Source: Teichococcus rhizosphaerae (GTDB lineage: Bacteria > Pseudomonadota > Alphaproteobacteria > Acetobacterales > Acetobacteraceae). Taken from it: DNA of 64,000 nucleotides. The position numbers and the translations under genes are program-made. This document shows, piece by piece, positions 1 to 9,303 of the stretch (positions within the stretch are counted from its first letter, which is position 1; each line of letters opens with the position of its first letter). The DNA lies in assembly GCF_002631185.1 (NCBI RefSeq), contig NZ_PDNU01000007.1, forward strand, positions 29,364 to 93,363. The letters are read 5' to 3'. Under the pieces are notes generated by a model. That model was not told the origin of the DNA and made no database searches. It worked only from the letters and a program-made list of their open reading frames with translations.

Positions 1-302
1 CCGGCGAGGCGGTGGGCGAGCGGCTCTGGCCGATGCCGATCGGGGAAGCGCACCGCGACGACCTGCGGAGCGACATCGCCGACCTCCGGCAATGCGCCCC
101 TGGCGGCGGCCAGCCGGATGCCTGCCATGCCGCGGCCTTCCTGCGGGAGTTCCTGGGCGATACACCTCCCGCCTGGGCGCATGTCGACATGGCCGGGCAG
201 GCGCGCCGCCCGCCCGGCGAGCCGGAAGGCGCCAGCGGCTTCGGCGTGCGGCTGCTGGACCGGCTGGTGGCGCTGCGCTTCGAGGACCCGCACCGGCGCT
301 GA
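1..302 (+). CDS. pepA: Leucyl aminopeptidase (M17), C-terminal part
   Basis: This is the last ~100 codons of a gene whose start lies before the window; the reading frame is open from base 3. The tail carries hallmarks of the M17 catalytic domain: GERLWPMP, the SDIADL segment, a gapped AAFLREFLG helix, WAHVDMAG, and the closing GFGVRLL. M17 enzymes are cytosolic hexameric di-metal aminopeptidases that release N-terminal residues from peptides. The metal-binding residues lie upstream of the window and cannot be checked. The short gap to holC (26 bases) suggests co-transcription. pepA next to holC is a common proteobacterial arrangement, which supports both calls. Confidence 0.85.
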   Translation, partial: GEAVGERLWPMPIGEAHRDDLRSDIADLRQCAPGGGQPDACHAAAFLREFLGDTPPAWAHVDMAGQARRPPGEPEGASGFGVRLLDRLVALRFEDPHRR

Positions 303-328
303 GGGCCGCCACAGGAAAAGGACAGGGC

Positions 329-775
329 GTGAGCGAGATCGGCTTCTACCACCTGACGCGGACGCCGCTGGCGGCGGCGCTGCCGAAGCTGCTGGGCCGG
401 GTGCTGGCGCAGAACGGCCGGGCGGTGGTGCGCGTGGGCGACGCGGAGCGGCTGGAAAGCCTGGATGCCGCCCTCTGGCTCTCGGCCGACCCGGACTGGC
501 TGCCGCATGGCAGCCCGCGCACCGGCCACGCCGCCATGCAGCCGATCTGGCTGACCACCGAGGACGAGGCGCCGAACGCGGCGCGCTTCCTGTTCCTGGT
601 GGATGGCGCGGAAAGCGCCCGGCTCGAGCAGTATGACCGGGTGTTCGACCTGTTCGACGGCCAGGACGAGGCCGCCCTGGCCGCCGCCCGCCGCCGCTGG
701 AGCGCCGCCAAGGCGGCCGGCCACAGCCTCACCTACTGGCAGCAGGGCCCGCGCGGCTGGGAGCGCAAGGCCTGA
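329..775 (+). CDS. holC: DNA polymerase III chi subunit
   Basis: The 148-residue product has the size and pattern of HolC: IGFYHLTRTPL at the N-terminus, a central AALWLSADPDWLPHG segment, QPIWLTTEDEAPNAARFLFLVDG in the middle, and a C-terminal FDLFDGQDE followed by a helix ending in YWQQGPRGWERKA. Chi sits in the clamp-loader complex and links the replicase to single-stranded DNA-binding protein. The start is taken as GTG at 329, because the family homology begins there. The open frame runs further upstream without recognisable content. The gene follows the aminopeptidase gene closely and probably shares its transcript. Confidence 0.88.
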   Translation: MSEIGFYHLTRTPLAAALPKLLGRVLAQNGRAVVRVGDAERLESLDAALWLSADPDWLPHGSPRTGHAAMQPIWLTTEDEAPNAARFLFLVDGAESARLEQYDRVFDLFDGQDEAALAAARRRWSAAKAAGHSLTYWQQGPRGWERKA

Positions 776-796
776 GGGCGCGCGCCCGCCTTCCTC

Positions 797-2752
797 TCAT
801 ACCGCCCTGGCGGTTTCTCTCGCATCGGCCTGCCGGGCGGGCGGCAGCGGGATCTCCAGCGGGGCATCCGCCACAGGGGGCGGCTCCGGATGGCCCTCCA
901 CCGCGGCGACGCTGGCGGCGCCCAGGCGGATGCGGCAATGCAGCCCGGCCGGCGACCACAGGAAGGTGGCGCCGCCGCCAAGCTGGTGCCGCGCCAGGGT
1001 GTGGATCAGCCGGAAGCCGAAGCCCTGCCGGCCGGGCTCCCCCTGCACCGGCGGGCCGCCGCTTTCGCGCCAGTCCAGCACCAGCCCGCCCTGCGCCACG
1101 GCGAGCCAGCGCACCTCCACCATGCCGCCCGGCCGCGAAAGGGCGCCATGCTTGGCCGCGTTGGTGGAAAGCTCGTGCAGGACCATCTGCACCGGCTGCA
1201 CGCCGCCCGCCGCCAGCCGCACCGCCGGGCCGTGCCAGGCCAGGCGGGGCGCGCCCGCGGCATCCTCGTAGGTGGCGAACTCCCGCCGCACCACCGCCTC
1301 CAGCTCCGCCCCCGCCCAGCCCTGGCCGGCCAGCAGGTCGTGCGCCCGGGCCATGGCGCAGAGCCGGCCGTCGAGATTGGCGACGAACTGGACCGGCGGC
1401 ACGTTGCGCGGCGTCAGCAGCAGCAGGGAGCGCACCACCGCCATGATGTTCTTGGCGCGGTGGTCCACCTCGCGCGCCAGCAGGGCGGCGCGCTCCTCGG
1501 CCTCGCGCTGCACCGTGCCGTCCAGCAGCACGCCGTCCCAGATCACCGCGCCGTCGGCGCCGCGGTGGGCGCTGGCCATGCCGCGCAGCCACAGACGGCG
1601 GCCATCGGCGGTGGCGAAGTCGAACTCCAGCAGCAGCGGCGCCAGCGTCTCGGCCGAGTGGCGCAGCGCCGCCTTCACCCGCGCCCGCGTCTCCGGCGCC
1701 AGCCCCCGCCGCAGCGCGGCCTCGGGCGAGGTGCCGGCGGGCTCGCCCATCAGGCGGATCAGGCCATCGCTCATGTAGGTGCAGTTCAGCCTGCCATCGG
1801 CGGCGCGGACGAGGCGGTACAGCGCCCCCGGCAGGTTGGCGGCGATGTCGGAAAGGCGCCGCTCCGTTTCCCGCTCGGCCAGGGCGCGGCTCAGCACCTC
1901 CCGCGCCGCCTGGCCGCGCCGGGTCAGGTAGGCCAGCACGCAGACCAGCACCAGGGCGGCGGCCAGCGCCAGCCCCATCACCAGGGTCAGCCGCGACGGG
2001 CGCGGCATCCATTCCGGCATGGCGCCCGTCGTGGTGGTGACGAGGCGCCAGCCGGTCAGCGGGCCGTTCAGGGTGACGGGGCCAGGCGCTTCCTCGGCCC
2101 GCTCCCCCGCCCCGGAGGGCGGGGCGGACAGGCGGGCGGCGATCTCCTGGCCGCCGCGGTCCAGCAGGCGGTGGTGCAGGCCGGGCATGTGCCGCTGGTC
2201 ACGCAGCGCCTGCTCCACCAGGGATGCGGGCACCACGATGGTGACGACCCCCTCCCCCTCCTCCACCGGCAGCGGCGCGTGCAGCAGCAGGTGCGCGCCG
2301 ATCTCCCGCCGGGCCAGGCGCAGGTCGCTGGCCGCCGTCCGGTGCAGGCTGAGCACGCGAAGCTCGCCCGCCGGGTCGGCGGGCCAGGCCGCCCCTTCGT
2401 CGCGCGCGATGCGCCAGAGCAGCCCGCCGGGGCCGGTGACCTGCATCCCGAGCCAGCCCTGCCGGCGCAGCAGCTCCCGCGCCACCGGCGCGTCCTTGGA
2501 GGGCTTGTCCTTGGTCAGGGCGGGCAGGCGCGCGCCGCTGGTGGCCGCCATCACGGCATCCTCCAGCTCCTGCCCCAGCCGGGCCTCCAGCTGGTGCAGG
2601 GCGGTCTGGGCGGATTGGTGGACCATCACCGCCGCCATGCGCCGCTGGTGGTCCGCCATCGTGGCGTGCAGCAGGAAAACCGCCAGGGCGCAGAGTAGGA
2701 TCGCCAGTACCAGATAGGAGAGGCGGAGGCTCCGGACGGCCATGGGGCGCAT
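797..2752 (-). CDS. HWE-family sensor histidine kinase
   Basis: A 651-residue membrane sensor kinase. Transmembrane segments lie at about residues 8-30 and 255-277 and enclose a periplasmic domain of ~225 residues, followed by a PAS-like domain (~300-415) and an HWE kinase domain. The phospho-acceptor is the His in VDHRAKN (about residue 431). The N-box reads VLHELSTNAAKHGAL, and the family's W-x-E pattern appears as DWRESGGPPV near the C-terminus. HWE kinases usually signal to stress or general-response regulators. No response regulator lies next to it, so the partner is unknown. GAGGG lies only one base before the first ATG but ~10 bases before the in-frame ATG at 2743, so the real start may be 2743. 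Confidence 0.82.
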   Translation of the reverse strand: MRPMAVRSLRLSYLVLAILLCALAVFLLHATMADHQRRMAAVMVHQSAQTALHQLEARLGQELEDAVMAATSGARLPALTKDKPSKDAPVARELLRRQGWLGMQVTGPGGLLWRIARDEGAAWPADPAGELRVLSLHRTAASDLRLARREIGAHLLLHAPLPVEEGEGVVTIVVPASLVEQALRDQRHMPGLHHRLLDRGGQEIAARLSAPPSGAGERAEEAPGPVTLNGPLTGWRLVTTTTGAMPEWMPRPSRLTLVMGLALAAALVLVCVLAYLTRRGQAAREVLSRALAERETERRLSDIAANLPGALYRLVRAADGRLNCTYMSDGLIRLMGEPAGTSPEAALRRGLAPETRARVKAALRHSAETLAPLLLEFDFATADGRRLWLRGMASAHRGADGAVIWDGVLLDGTVQREAEERAALLAREVDHRAKNIMAVVRSLLLLTPRNVPPVQFVANLDGRLCAMARAHDLLAGQGWAGAELEAVVRREFATYEDAAGAPRLAWHGPAVRLAAGGVQPVQMVLHELSTNAAKHGALSRPGGMVEVRWLAVAQGGLVLDWRESGGPPVQGEPGRQGFGFRLIHTLARHQLGGGATFLWSPAGLHCRIRLGAASVAAVEGHPEPPPVADAPLEIPLPPARQADARETARAV

Positions 2753-2833
2753 CCCTCGTCGTGAATAATCACGAAAAAGTTATATCATCCAGTGTCGCTT
2801 TTCCAGCACTCGTTTGGAAGGCGCGGGGCTTTT

Positions 2834-3637
2834 TCAACCTTCAGGCAATTTCCCTCCTTCCCACACCGCATGAGGCGTGCGCCACAACACGGTCTCGCGC
2901 ATGGCACCGGCCAGCGCGCGGGCCACCACCTCGAGCAGCCTCTCGCCCTTCTCCGCCGTCGCCGCGCGCGGGTCGCCGCGCACGCCGGTGCGCGGCGCGC
3001 GCTCCTCGAAGGACCAGAAGCGGTGGAACACGGCGCCGGCGGAAACGCCCGGCCCCGCCAGGGAATCGGCGATCCGGTCCTGCCGCACCTCCCCCGGGTG
3101 CAGCGCCAGCCAGAAGCTGGTCTCCGCCTCGCAGGCATGCTGCACGCCGGGCTGCGTTTCCAGCACCGCCGCCACGCCGGGGGCATCGACATGGAAGATG
3201 GTGGTGGCCACCACCGGCATGGCGAACTCCGCGCAAAGCTCGCGCGTGGCGACGGCCAGCGGGTCGATGTTGCCGCCATGGCTGTTCACCAGCAGCAGCC
3301 GGCGGAAGCCCTGCGCCTTCAGCGAGCGGCAGACGCAGCGCAGCACGCCGTGGAAGGTCTGGTAGTCCAGGCTGATGGTGCCGCCGAAGGGCAGGTGGTG
3401 CTCGGACATGCCCATCCACATCGGCGGCAGCACCACCGCCGGCACGTCGCGTGCCTGCTCGGCGGCGCGGATGCAGCAGGCATGGCCGATCATGCTGTCG
3501 GTCCAGACCGGCAGGTGGGGTCCGTGCTGCTCCAGCGCCGCCACCGGCAGCACCACCAGCGCGTCGCGCCCGGCCAGGCGGCGCAGCTCGGGCGCGGTCA
3601 GCTTCTCCCAGCGGATCTCTTCCGGTCGCTCATCCAT
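2834..3637 (-). CDS. Creatininase-family amidohydrolase
   Basis: A 267-residue protein of the creatininase / MftE-like family. The metal-binding motifs are visible: ALEQHGPHLP near residue 35, TDSMIG, the NSHGGN motif near residue 125, and CEAETSF further on. Family members hydrolyse cyclic amides or related C-N bonds and use two divalent metals. The precise substrate cannot be read from the sequence. The start at 3637 is preceded by AAGGAA at good spacing; a longer open frame upstream has no support. It stands alone on the minus strand, divergent from cysQ. Creatinine itself is only one possible substrate. Confidence 0.78.
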   Translation of the reverse strand: MDERPEEIRWEKLTAPELRRLAGRDALVVLPVAALEQHGPHLPVWTDSMIGHACCIRAAEQARDVPAVVLPPMWMGMSEHHLPFGGTISLDYQTFHGVLRCVCRSLKAQGFRRLLLVNSHGGNIDPLAVATRELCAEFAMPVVATTIFHVDAPGVAAVLETQPGVQHACEAETSFWLALHPGEVRQDRIADSLAGPGVSAGAVFHRFWSFEERAPRTGVRGDPRAATAEKGERLLEVVARALAGAMRETVLWRTPHAVWEGGKLPEG

Positions 3638-3784
3638 GCCCTGTTCCTTTCGCGGCGTTGGCGGGAAGGAACGGAACCATGCCCCCGTGCCTGCGAAAAC
3701 CCGGGAAAGGCCGCGCCCCGGCGGGGCGGGTGTCACGGCGGGCTTTTTCCCTGCGGCGCGGCGGGTGCTACAGGGGAAGGCAGC

Positions 3785-4542
3785 ATGACCGACGCCGAAC
3801 TCCTCGCCCTGGCCGCGCGGCTCGCCCGCAGCGCCGCCGCCGCCATCCTCTCCGTCCGCGACGCCGGCTTCTCGGTGGAGCGCAAGGAGGATTTCAGCCC
3901 CGTCACCGCCGCCGACCGGCTGGCCGAGGCGATCATCACCGAGGGGCTGCGCGCCGCCGCCCCCGGCATTCCGGTGGTGGGGGAGGAGGCGGTGTCGGAC
4001 GGGGCGGAGCTTTCCGCCGCGCCACGCTACTGGCTGGTGGACCCGCTGGACGGCACACGCGAATTCGCCGCCGGCCGGGCCGAGTTCACCGTCAATATCG
4101 GCCTCATCGAGGATGGCCGGCCGAAGCTCGGCGCGGTCGCCATCCCCGCGACGGGCGAGCTGTTCACCGGCATCGTGGGCCAGGGCGCCTGGAAGGAGGA
4201 TGCCGGCGGCCACCGCCCCATCGCCTGCCGCCGCGTGCCGCCCGAGGGCCTCGTGGTCATGGCCAGCCGCCACTACAAGGACGACCCGAAGCTGCCCGCC
4301 TTCCTGGAGGGGAAGCGGGTGCAGCGCATCGTGCAGATCGGCTCGGCGGTGAAGTTCTGCCGGCTGGCGGAGGGGGCGGCGGACCTCTACCCGCGCTTCG
4401 GCCGCACCATGGAATGGGACACGGCAGCGCCCGAGGCGGTGCTGGTGGCCGCGGGCGGCCGCTGCACCGGCTTCGACGGCAGCCCGCTCGGCTATGGCAA
4501 GCCGGGCTGGGAGAACCAGCCCTTCCTGTGCCAGGGCCTGGC

Positions 4543-4546
<4 letters not shown>
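3785..4546 (+). CDS. cysQ: 3'(2'),5'-bisphosphate nucleotidase CysQ
   Basis: A 253-residue member of the inositol-monophosphatase superfamily. Metal and phosphate ligands are visible: GEEAVSD, the DPLDGTREF signature near residue 84, and WDTAAPEAV near residue 215. The DPLDGTREF form with a following FTVNIGLIE stretch and the SAVKFCRLAEG segment are typical of CysQ, which removes the 3'-phosphate from PAP made during sulfate assimilation. A GGGGAAGG ribosome-binding site precedes ATG 3785. Its stop overlaps the tsaC start (ATGA), so the two are translationally coupled. A generic inositol monophosphatase is the alternative. Confidence 0.85.
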
Positions 4547-5514
<968 letters not shown>

Positions 5515-6670
5515 AGGGGGCGGCGGGCCGCTGGCGCAGCAGCGCCTCGAGCTGCTGGCTGAACCTCGGCTGGCCCGGCAGCAGCGCCAGCCCCTCACGC
5601 AGCAGCATGGCGGCCTCCGCCCCCGCATTCTCCTGCTGCAGCGCCTGGACCAGCCGCAGCCGCGCCGGCACCGAGCGCGGCAGGGCCGCCACCGCCGCGC
5701 GCAGCGCCTCCAGCGCCCCGGCGGTGTCGCCCTGCGCCCGCCGGATCTGCGCGGCGAGATGGTAGCTCTCGCTGCGCCGCGGCCGCAGCGCCATGGCCCG
5801 TTCGCCGAAACGCGCCGCCAGGGCGGGGCGGCGGTGCCGCAGCAGCGCCAGGCCCAGCAGCATCTGGCGGCTCCAGGAATCGGCCCGGCGGGCGCGCCAG
5901 GGCAGCGCGGGCAGCCGCCCAGCCGCGAGGTAGCCGAACACCAGCGGCTTCAGCAGGCGCATCTCCTTCAGCATCTGCACCGCGTAGTGGCCGCAATAGG
6001 GGATCGGCAGCAGCTCCGCCGCCGCATAGGCGGGCAGGATCTCCTGCCGCTGGTGGCGCAGGTCGTCGGCGCTCAGCCGGTCGGCGGAAAGGCGGGGGTC
6101 GTGCAGCAGCGCCACCCCGCGCGTGCGGTCCGCCCCCTCGGCCAGCGGGGCGTGGCGGAAGGCGACGCCCCAACGGGCCTGCACCCGCGCATGGGCGGCG
6201 TAGGCGGGGTGGATGGAAAGGCGTGGCGAGATGGCCAGCACCTGCGCGGCGAAGGGCCGGGCGAAGTAAAGGGCCGCATAGCCACCGGCGCTGAAGCCGT
6301 AGAACAGCACCCGGTCATAGGCCCGTATGCGGGCGCCGAACTCCGCCACGAAGGTTTCGCGGCTGAGATCCTGGTACCAGTTCTCCCGCCGTTTCTGCAC
6401 CGCCAGCACATCGACGCCGCCCTCGGTGAGCATCGGCTCGCCGAAGCCGGGCCGCTCGACATCGAGCGAATCGAGCGGATCGAAGGTGACGGCCAGGGTG
6501 CGGCCCCATCCCTCCGGTGGCGGAACGGCGGCCGCGGCGAAGGTCGCGGTGTTCACGCCATTGTCGAACATCCGCGTGCGCTGAGACATTGGCAGGAGCC
6601 GGCTGGTTTCCGAGAGGGCGCGGGGCGGCGGGGAGGCCCTGCCCTTCAGTTCCACGCCCTCACGTCGCGG

Positions 6671-8302
6671 TCAATTCCCGGCGGAAGGCCGCAAGCCGGC
6701 GGGCCTTGCCGCCTGGCCGGGCAGCGCCAGGCCGGCCGCGATGGCGCGCTCCCGCGCCGCCTCCGCCTCCTCCGTCCGGCCCGCCTTCTTCAGCATGAGC
6801 AGAAGGTATTCGTGCAGCCGGGGGTTGCCCGGCTCGTGCCGCAGGGCGTTCTCGGCCGCCTCCACCGCCTCGGCGCGCAGTTGCATCCGGCTCAGCACCT
6901 CGCCCAGCAGGCGGTGGCTGGCGGCGCTTTCCGGCGCCAGCCGCACCACCGCCTCGGCCGCCTCGCGCGCCCGGGGCAGCTCGCCCGCGCGCAGCAGAAG
7001 CTTGGCGTGGTGGGTGTGGTGGCGGGCCCGCCCGGGCGCCGCGGCGCAGGCGGCGGCGGCGGCCTCCAGCGCCTCCTCCTGCCGCCCCAGCGCCGCCAGA
7101 AGGCCGCTGCGGTGGAGCAGGGCCTCGCCCGGGTCGGCCGGATCGTCCTCGCTGCCGAGGATCGCGAGCGCCTCCCGCGCATCCGCCCGCGCCTCCTCCA
7201 CCGCGCCCTCGCGCATCCGCCGCTCGCAGCGCAGGCGCAGCATCTCCAGCAGCGCGGCGCCCATCTGCGGCTGTTCTGGCGCCAGGGCCAGCCCCTCCCG
7301 CAGCAGCGCGATCGCCTCCTCCATCCCGCCCTGGCCGCGCAGCAGCTGCACCAGCCGCAGCCGCGGCGCCACCGCGGCCGGCGAGAGCCGCACGGCCTGG
7401 CGCAGCGCCGCCAGGGCGCCGGGCTTGTCCTGCAGCACCTGGCGGATCTGCGCGAGGAGTTGGAACAGCTCGGCCTGATCGGAGCGGAGCGCCAGCGCCC
7501 GCTCGCACATGGCCGCCGCCGCCGCCGGCCGGCGATGCCGCAGCAGGGCGCGGCCAAGCTGCAGCAGGTGGCTGGGGGAGCGCCCACGCGCCGCGCGCCA
7601 CGGCAAGTCCGGCAGCAGGTCCGGCAGCGGCTTCCCGGCCAGGCAGCCGAACAGCAGGGGCTTCAGCAGGCCCGCATCGGCCAGCATCCGCGCACTGGGA
7701 TGGCCGGAATAGGGGATGGGCAGCCGCGCCGCCGCCGGGTAGGCACCCAGGATCTCGCGCTCCAGGTAGCGCATGTCGTCCGCCATCAGCGTGTCGGCGG
7801 TCAGGCGCGGGTCATAGACCAGCACCGTGCCGAGGGTGCGGTTCTCCCCCTCCTCCAGGGCGGCGTGGCGGAAGCTGGCGCCCCAGCGCGCCCGCGCCCG
7901 CTCATGCGCGGCATAGGAGGGGTGGATGGAGGCCCGGGGCGAGATGGCCAGCACATGGGCGGCAAAGGGCCGGGCGAAGTAGAGGGCCGCATAGGCGCCG
8001 GCGCTGGAGCCGTAGAACAGCACGCGCTCATAGGCGGCGATGCGGGCGCCGAACCCTGCCGCGAAGGCCTCGCGGCTGATATCCTGGTACCAGTTCTCGC
8101 GCCGCTTCTGCACGGCCAGCACATCGACGCCCGCGCGCGTCAGCACCGTCTCGCCGAAGCCGGGGCGCTCGACCTCGAGGTCGCGGAACGGATCGAAGGT
8201 GACCGCCAGGGCGCGGCCCGCGCCGGGCGGCGGCGGCGCCTCGGCGGCGGTGAAGGTGACGGTGTTGACACCATTGTCGAAGAGGCGCTGGCGGGCGGGC
8301 AT
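6671..8302 (-). CDS. Alpha/beta-hydrolase-like protein with TPR tail (paralogue 2)
   Basis: A 543-residue paralogue of the downstream gene. The first ~210 residues align without gaps, including LFDNGVNT, AVQKRRENWYQD, YGSSAGAYAALYFARPF (Ser100), YDPRLTAD (Asp164) and PYSGHP (His201). The remainder is a long TPR array with several ~34-residue helical repeats, roughly twice as long as in paralogue 1. No signal peptide or membrane segment is visible. ATG 8302 is chosen by alignment with the paralogue; an ATG at 8368 is also in frame. The pair arose by tandem duplication and then diverged in repeat number. Molecular function is unknown; the conserved triad positions suggest a hydrolytic activity. 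Confidence 0.6.
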   Translation of the reverse strand: MPARQRLFDNGVNTVTFTAAEAPPPPGAGRALAVTFDPFRDLEVERPGFGETVLTRAGVDVLAVQKRRENWYQDISREAFAAGFGARIAAYERVLFYGSSAGAYAALYFARPFAAHVLAISPRASIHPSYAAHERARARWGASFRHAALEEGENRTLGTVLVYDPRLTADTLMADDMRYLEREILGAYPAAARLPIPYSGHPSARMLADAGLLKPLLFGCLAGKPLPDLLPDLPWRAARGRSPSHLLQLGRALLRHRRPAAAAAMCERALALRSDQAELFQLLAQIRQVLQDKPGALAALRQAVRLSPAAVAPRLRLVQLLRGQGGMEEAIALLREGLALAPEQPQMGAALLEMLRLRCERRMREGAVEEARADAREALAILGSEDDPADPGEALLHRSGLLAALGRQEEALEAAAAACAAAPGRARHHTHHAKLLLRAGELPRAREAAEAVVRLAPESAASHRLLGEVLSRMQLRAEAVEAAENALRHEPGNPRLHEYLLLMLKKAGRTEEAEAARERAIAAGLALPGQAARPAGLRPSAGN

Positions 8303-8423
8303 GGCGGCGACGGGGTCGTCTCCCGGGCGTGTCGGCGCGCGGCGGGGCGGGATCGCCGCGCCGGCCATGGCGGGGCGCGATTGTCCCAGGATTCCACCGG
8401 CCCGTCATCTTCACGATATCTTG

Positions 8424-9101
8424 ATGGCGGGCTGGGGGGCGCTGCTGCTCCTGCTCGCTGGCTGCGCCCTTCCGGGGCAGGGGCCGCCCCCGGAGGCGCT
8501 GCCCCTGGCGGGGCTGCGCGCCGGGCTCGGGCCGGATTGCCTGGCCACCGGCGCCGCCACGCATCTCGGGCGCGGCCGCTTCCTGACGGCGGCGCATCTG
8601 GTGGACGGCACTCAGGCGCTGCTGCAGGGCTGCGCGCCCGGCGCGGGGCCGCCTGCCATCCGCTTCCAGGGGCGGGAGCATCCGGCGGAGCTGCTGCGGG
8701 CCGGGCAGGCCGATCTCGGCCCGGATGCCGCCCCCCTCGGCCTCGGCACCGTCTATGTCGGGGGGCGGGACGTGGCGCTGCTGCGGGTGGCGGGCCTGCC
8801 GGCCGGCGCCCCTTCCCTGCCGCTCTGCGCCGGCGCGCCGCGGGCGGGGCAGCCCGTGCTGGTGCTGACGCCGCGCCGCCGCGCCGCCAGCCGCATCGAC
8901 GGGCTGCGGCCGGAGGCCCTGGCGCTGCACGGCAGCTATGCCGAGATGCCGCTGCGGCTGGAGCCCGGCGAATCGGGCGGCGCGGTGGTCGATGCGGCGG
9001 GGCCCTGCCTGCTCGGCCTGGTCAGCCACCGCGCGGAGGGCGGGGGCGCCCGCACGCGCATCGTGCCGGCGCCGGTGCTGCGGGCCTTTCTGGGCGAGTA
9101 G
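8424..9101 (+). CDS. Trypsin-like serine protease lipoprotein
   Basis: A 225-residue predicted lipoprotein. The signal peptide MAGWGALLLLLAGC ends in an LAGC lipobox, so Cys14 would be lipidated. The mature part shows a chymotrypsin-fold triad: His58 in TAAHLVDG, Asp116 in GRDVALLRV, and Ser184 in PGESGGAVV. The GESGG form replaces the common GDSGG. The protein would be membrane-anchored in the periplasm. It starts in a gap between the divergent hydrolase gene and the lptF operon. TTG 8421 directly precedes ATG 8424 as an alternative start. Substrate unknown. The small size leaves no room for a PDZ domain, so it is not a DegP-type protease. Confidence 0.72.
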   Translation: MAGWGALLLLLAGCALPGQGPPPEALPLAGLRAGLGPDCLATGAATHLGRGRFLTAAHLVDGTQALLQGCAPGAGPPAIRFQGREHPAELLRAGQADLGPDAAPLGLGTVYVGGRDVALLRVAGLPAGAPSLPLCAGAPRAGQPVLVLTPRRRAASRIDGLRPEALALHGSYAEMPLRLEPGESGGAVVDAAGPCLLGLVSHRAEGGGARTRIVPAPVLRAFLGE

Positions 9102-9172
9102 CGCCCCCGCGGGCGGCGGCGCAAAGCTTGGCGCCCCGTTCCGCCCGGCCTACATGCAGCGCCGAACGCGCC

Positions 9173-9219
9173 CCTTCCTGTTCCGGCCCTTCCCTGTCCC
9201 GGCCCTTCCCTGTCCCGGC
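9173..9219. repeat. 16-bp tandem repeat, three copies
   Basis: Two perfect copies of the unit CCTTCCCTGTCCCGGC lie at 9188-9203 and 9204-9219, after a 15-base imperfect copy at 9173-9187. It is a pyrimidine-rich stretch between the protease gene and the lptF leader. No coding function is apparent. It probably arose by slipped-strand duplication. Confidence 0.8.
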
Positions 9220-9271
9220 CCTCCACCGCCCCGGCCCCGCCGTGGCCCGCCAGAGGCGAAGCCCTGCCCGC

Positions 9272-9303
9272 ATGACAAAGCCCGCATGACAAAGCCCGCA
9301 TGA
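9272..9303 (+). promoter_or_regulatory. Two coupled five-codon leader cistrons ahead of lptF
   Basis: A 14-bp unit containing CATGACAAAG is repeated at 9271 and 9285, with a partial third copy at 9299. Each copy provides an ATG (9272, 9286, 9300). The first two read Met-Thr-Lys-Pro-Ala-stop, and each stop TGA overlaps the next ATG as ATGA. Only the third ATG is in frame with lptF. Ribosomes could therefore step from leader 1 to leader 2 to lptF by termination-reinitiation. The arrangement is seen directly; a regulatory effect is inferred. Confidence 0.5.

Noticed and set aside
5759..9289. An 1176-codon plus-strand frame across the two hydrolase-TPR genes
   Set aside because: It is a shadow of the minus-strand paralogues, which have matching domains and conserved residues. 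It also runs out of frame through the serine protease gene.
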